Shown here: piece by piece, positions 45,172 through 64,000 of the stretch
Numbering within the stretch: position 1 is the stretch's first letter
How the letters are laid out: each line of letters starts with the position of its first letter
Assembly: GCA_038373865.1 (NCBI GenBank)
Contig: JAXGGA010002929.1
Location: forward strand, 48,038-112,037
DNA: 64,000 nucleotides
Direction of reading: 5' to 3'
Source: Uloborus plumipes
Taxonomy: Eukaryota; Arthropoda; Arachnida; Araneae; Uloboridae
Notes under the pieces: model-generated
Database searches by the model: none
Told to the model about the DNA's origin: nothing
What the model saw: only the letters and a program-made list of their open reading frames with translations
Position numbers and translations under genes: made by a program

Positions 45172-48100
45172 AATGCTAATACAAAATACCTGCCCCCTTT
45201 ATTTTTTTCTTTGGTATTAAAAATGTGCATTTTAAAATTAAAGCATGCAGTTGATCTCTCTTAGAAACCTTTATGTTATATTTTTGAAGAGAAGAATTAT
45301 TAATACAGTTGCTTGATTTAAAAAATGGAATAAACAATAAGAATTGCACTTGACACTTAATGCAGTAAGAAATAAATTTTCTTCTCAACCATCACATTTT
45401 TTGATAAAGGACGGTTGACTTAAAAATTCTTACTTAATTACACTATGTAGGTTAATGATATGAACAATTCAAAAATTAGTTGCCATTTTAAGACATGAAA
45501 AGTTAAGAATCTGGTATTATATCAGTTTCAACATTTTGTAACAGAAGACATTTTGTATCAACTTTAGCATTTTGGCGACAAACAAAAATACTGTGCATAA
45601 TTAGTATTTAATACATTATAGTAAAAAAAAAGAAAGGGGGAAACAAAAACAATATCACATTTAAAAGAAAAAGGAATCCATATATTTTGTAAAGATGCAA
45701 CAAACAAAATACAAAACATATACAAAAACACATAATAAAAAGAATTAATTATGAAAATGAAAATTCAATATCAACTACACAATCATGCAACTATGCTTAG
45801 AACAAACACAACTTGAAAGACTGAATAGAAAATATATTGCAGAGCCACATTAAAAAATACGTATAGGGGGAGCGGGCAAAGTGACTGCAGCTACCAAAAA
45901 GCTTAAAATTAATCCGTAAAACTATTTTTTGAATAACCTCTCATTTCTAAATAAGATGAATTTATACATGATGCTCACTTAATAAAACCCTTTTAAACAC
46001 TAAAACTTTTTTTACACCCCCCCCCCAAAAAAAAAAGAATAAATAGATCGAGGATCAGAGTTACCCTGAATAACTGTAATAAGACTAAAATAATCTGCGA
46101 TTCAAAAAAAATCAGACATGTTTTTGTCAAGTTCATTAAAAAACAATTAAATGCCTTTTAGTAAGGATTTTTGATGCGTTTTTAGCAGAGTTAATGCATT
46201 TTGAGTTTTTACTTTTGCATTTAGCATCCACATTAGGCAAAATAAAGATAGAAATTGATAACTGAAGGGGGGGGGGGGCATAAATTGAAACAATGTATGC
46301 ATGTATTTGCTTTTTCAACTATTAAGAATTAGATGTTAAAAATCTGCAGTTATAATGACTTTACAAAACTATAGCTATGAATAACTTGTTCCTAATAAAT
46401 AAATAAAACGCTTAAATCATTGTCTTAGCATTTTGTTCAAATTATTATTGTCTTGCTACTGCTTTTACTTTTTTTCAGCATAATATCAGATAAAACATTA
46501 ATGAATTCAAGACAGAAGGGATATGCATCACTGACACCATGAAATTGTTATTATCTGAACAATTTTTTTTCTCAACATCTAAGAACATAGAAATAAAATG
46601 TTTACCTCAGTAGGGTAAATGAATACAATAATAAAATTTTATATACTTCACAAACATGCAAATAAAACAGCAGATACATGTTTCATGGGAAATCCACACT
46701 CAAATCAAAAGGTGTGAGTTAATTAATAAAATACATTACTTTTTCTGATGGTTTTACATTTAAGATTTCATTCTTTTGCTAAGAAAGCAGTCTGCTGTAA
46801 CCCTGATACAGGTATCTTCAAATTAATTTGCATATTGCCCTGCTCATTACAAAATTATGGCAACATTTATTTAAGAACTTTTTAGCACATAAAATTTGAC
46901 CTACTTCAAAACAAGATCTACTTATAGCACAATTTCGATGAATCCAAGTCTAGATCAGAAAAATATTAACAAGACATAATTTACATGTTATTTTGTGCAT
47001 AATATTTTCAATACAGCAGGCATAGTGGACTGCAAGGACAAAAAAAAGTTAGCAATGGCAATGTCATGTTGTGCACTTTAACTGTGTAGTTTAAGTTTAA
47101 AACCATGTGACAGCAACCTTTTTTGGCTGTTTGTCAAAATCAGTGAAACTTGTGAGCATTAGGAAGATATTTTAGGTCAGTGGTATTTTCATATGTCTAA
47201 ATTTATTGATTTCTCATCCAAGTTAAGTTACAATTTTTAATTTTTTGAATAAGAATGCATGTTTATTATTTCAATTTTGTAATCAAGCAAAATAATATTA
47301 TTCATGCTCTGGTTATTTTATACGTATTTTCCAAATGTTCATTTTATATTTATGTTTCATAGTTTATTCTTATTTTACATAATTTACTTTTGGAGCATTT
47401 GGAGACTTGAAATAATGAATTAGGTCACTTGAAGTATCTGCATGTCACAAGTTACTGAGGCTTGGTTTAAACTTTACGTGTTTACATGATTGAATAAACA
47501 AATGAGACTTTACATAAGCAATAGTGTTTTCGTATGAATAATCAAGTTCAAGCGTCATCAATCACCTCACATTTAAACAAACTTATAATCTCAAAATTTT
47601 AAAACATCGTACCATTGACTTACACACTTACAAAATTTTACCCTCAGCAAAACATTTCAAATTTAAAAAGAAACAGTGCATTTCATAAAAAATGATTTAG
47701 AAGTTTGCCATTATAAGATCTGATTTCCAATGGCAAAAATCAATACTATTACTAAAATTTGATGAAACTCGAAATGAATCCCTAATTATCATAATAGCTT
47801 ATGTGATAAGTAAATATTGAACCAAATTGCTAATTTAAAAATTGTTTGTCATTATTGAATTTTAATTGGAAAAATTAAAAGAGAAAAAAAAAAGTCGACG
47901 CAGTTAAAAACAAAAGTATAAATAAATAAATAAATAAATACACTATACAAAAATATACACACAACAAAAATTTGTTTTAACGATTTTTTCAGGGTTTCCT
48001 GAATGTTAAATACAAAACTTGAAAGCAATTTTTTTTAGTGCCTTAAAATAAACTGTAAGCATTTTTTCAAAAGAGAATGATACATTTGATCTGGCATAAA

Positions 48101-50064
48101 AAGTGTGTTTTGTCAACTTTGATTGAAGCCTCATATTGAAAATCTTCTCCTTTTTAAAAAAGAAAGCCATAATAGTTTTGAAGTAAAAATTCCTTTTCAT
48201 ACGTTAAGGGCTCTTTTAAAAAGACATCAATTTAAAATTCTTAAAATAAATATTTCCCTCCAAAAGTTATATTTTTATAATAAGTTTCTGTCACACAAAC
48301 AATTTTCTCAACAACACCCAAGTCGTTCTGAATGAAGAGATGGAAAGTATGGACGTCAATTAATTTTCTTGAAAACGTTTGATGGAGAAGATTTTGTTTC
48401 ACAATCATATAAAAATCTTTTTCCGCAACAAAACTATATTTATGATGTCAGCAGGTAATTTTAAGTAATATTTAAAAAACTTTAAAAGCTTTATTATTTA
48501 AGTGTACATTATTTAAAGAATATAAAATTCATTAGTATCTATAAAGACTACAGTTAAAAGGAGATAAATAAAATATCAATACAAAACTTATTGTAGAATT
48601 TCTTTAAAGAGGAAAAATTAAATGATAAATCAGTTTTTAGTTGCCAAAATGTCACCATAAAAACTATACAGAATATTCTTTCAAAACAGCATTGTTTCAT
48701 AATTTGAGTATACAGGTTCATTATGCATAAAACATATTACTCGTATTTAAATAATTAATTTAATAACCTTTTGAATCTCACGCATCTTGTGAGAAATTTC
48801 ACTAAATAAACAATCTTTTAAAAAATATCCAAATTTTTTTTGGAACAATCTAATAGAGTTTTTTTTTTTTTTTTTTTGCATATCCTTTGTTTTAAAATTT
48901 CTTGCACAAAAATAACTTCCTTAAAATGTTATAGATTTTACTATTATTTGATAATTGAGACAATTTCTTGTTTAAAATTACTCCCCCCCAAAAAAAAAAA
49001 AAAACATAAACACAACTCTATAAACAAATTTTGATCAGAAATGGGAGTAAACCTAAAGGTAAACAAACCTTTTGCAAGGGTTACAAAAACATTGGGTAGG
49101 ATAAAATAATTCTCTAAATATTTCCCAGAAAGGAGGGCTTATCGATATATTTGTTCTTCAGTTAAAAAAATTATATGCATTTGAAAACCCTATCTAATAC
49201 TAGCTTAAGTAGCCTCCAAAGTTTCTTGGCAGTACATGCAGGAACAGTTTAAACTACTGCCTTTATATTTTACATATGTTAAAGCAATACATAACTACAT
49301 ACACTGCCCACATAACTTTGTGAACACAAATGAACATAATAACAAGTCTATAAAACTTTTGAGAAACAAAAAGATTTCATTTCCATAATATAAATATTAT
49401 ACATATATATATATGTGATGAAACAAAGAATATCACAAATATGTGACTTTTTCATTACACAGCTGAAATTTTTCAGTTACCAGAATATTGTCCAGAATGT
49501 AATAGCACTTTTTTCCACACTGATTAAACTTTTGTTCCCACATAAATTGCAAAACTAATTCATAGTAAATATATTGCATACTTACATAATAGGAGGCGTA
49601 TAACCTCATGTATGAAAAAGAGGCATGGCATTACTAAGAAGTCTGGAAAGCAACTTCCATTCTAGGTTCTTTATGTAACACTTATTGCATAACTATTAAC
49701 AAAGGGTCTGGTTATAAGCAGCACAGAAATCATTTTGCAAATTCTGACAAAACAATTAGGTAGAAATTGCCATTTGATACTCCATTTTTCAAATGCTCTG
49801 TAACATAAATTAGAAAATGAATACACAACCTTTTAAATTCATAAATAGCTAAAACATGCAGCACAGTGCTTTGAAAATAAATAATGATGAACACTGGGCA
49901 ACAATGTGAAGAAGAACCTATATCAGTTTTCCTATGAATTAATACAGTTGTGCAGAGGCCAACCTGAACTGTACATGAAAGTGGTACAGATACAAAACTA
50001 ATGACTAGACATTTCACACAACAATCAAGGGATTAGGACAACTATACACAATTATTATCAGACA

Positions 50065-64000
<13,936 letters not shown>

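Larger units (their letters stand above)
40890..50064 (-). other. Repeat-poor stretch downstream of PKC-epsilon, possible long 3' UTR
   Basis: The 9 kb after the PKC stop codon contain almost no transposon termini except one hAT MITE (43462-44157) and one small palindromic segment near 42573-42666. The sequence is AU-rich with many TTTATT (AATAAA on the minus strand), including near 40895-40915. A very long 3' UTR is plausible for a PKC gene, but nothing in the sequence proves transcription. No other exons were recognised. Confidence 0.3.

Overview
The window is AT-rich eukaryotic nuclear DNA with GT-AG introns of up to several kilobases and a heavy load of small DNA transposons. The two host genes and the repeats (CR1 retrotransposon, tRNA-derived SINE, hAT, Helitron and pogo-like elements) suggest an invertebrate animal, most likely an arthropod and perhaps a chelicerate. 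That placement is inference. No bacterial, viral, rRNA, canonical tRNA or CRISPR feature was seen.

Two host genes lie on the minus strand, one behind the other. (1) A complete six-exon gene at 26339-38386 encodes a 177-residue SEC11 catalytic subunit of the ER signal peptidase complex, with its Ser/His/Asp triad intact. (2) The 3' part of a novel protein kinase C, epsilon type, occupies 50065-62852. Seven exons cover the whole kinase domain and the C-terminal tail. The regulatory-domain exons (C2-like, C1) must lie beyond the right edge. SEC11 acts on secretory precursors at the ER and PKC-epsilon acts in diacylglycerol signalling, and nothing links them functionally.

The rest is intergenic or intronic DNA and is mainly a record of transposition. 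1-5800: almost featureless, with one pogo-like element. 5854-6152: a SINE with a perfect 13-bp target duplication. 6476-22456: a nest of DNA transposons inserted into one another, several with exact 8-bp hAT-type duplications, plus transposase remnants, a CR1 fragment and a Helitron-like segment. 22457-26338: repeat-poor, possibly the SEC11 3' UTR. The SEC11 introns hold further hAT elements and, at 36131-37817, an element with 19-bp inverted ends, a 4-bp duplication and a repeated internal motif that I cannot assign to a family. 40900-50064: again repeat-poor apart from one hAT MITE, possibly a very long PKC 3' UTR. The PKC introns hold a Helitron end, a frameshifted CR1 inserted into a MITE, a perfect 131-bp inverted repeat, two copies of a tRNA-like repeat and a hAT MITE.

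The best candidates for something undescribed are the 36131-37817 element, the perfect 131-bp inverted repeat in a PKC intron, and the self-nested hAT family at 7242-13076. I see no new defence, toxin or biosynthetic system.
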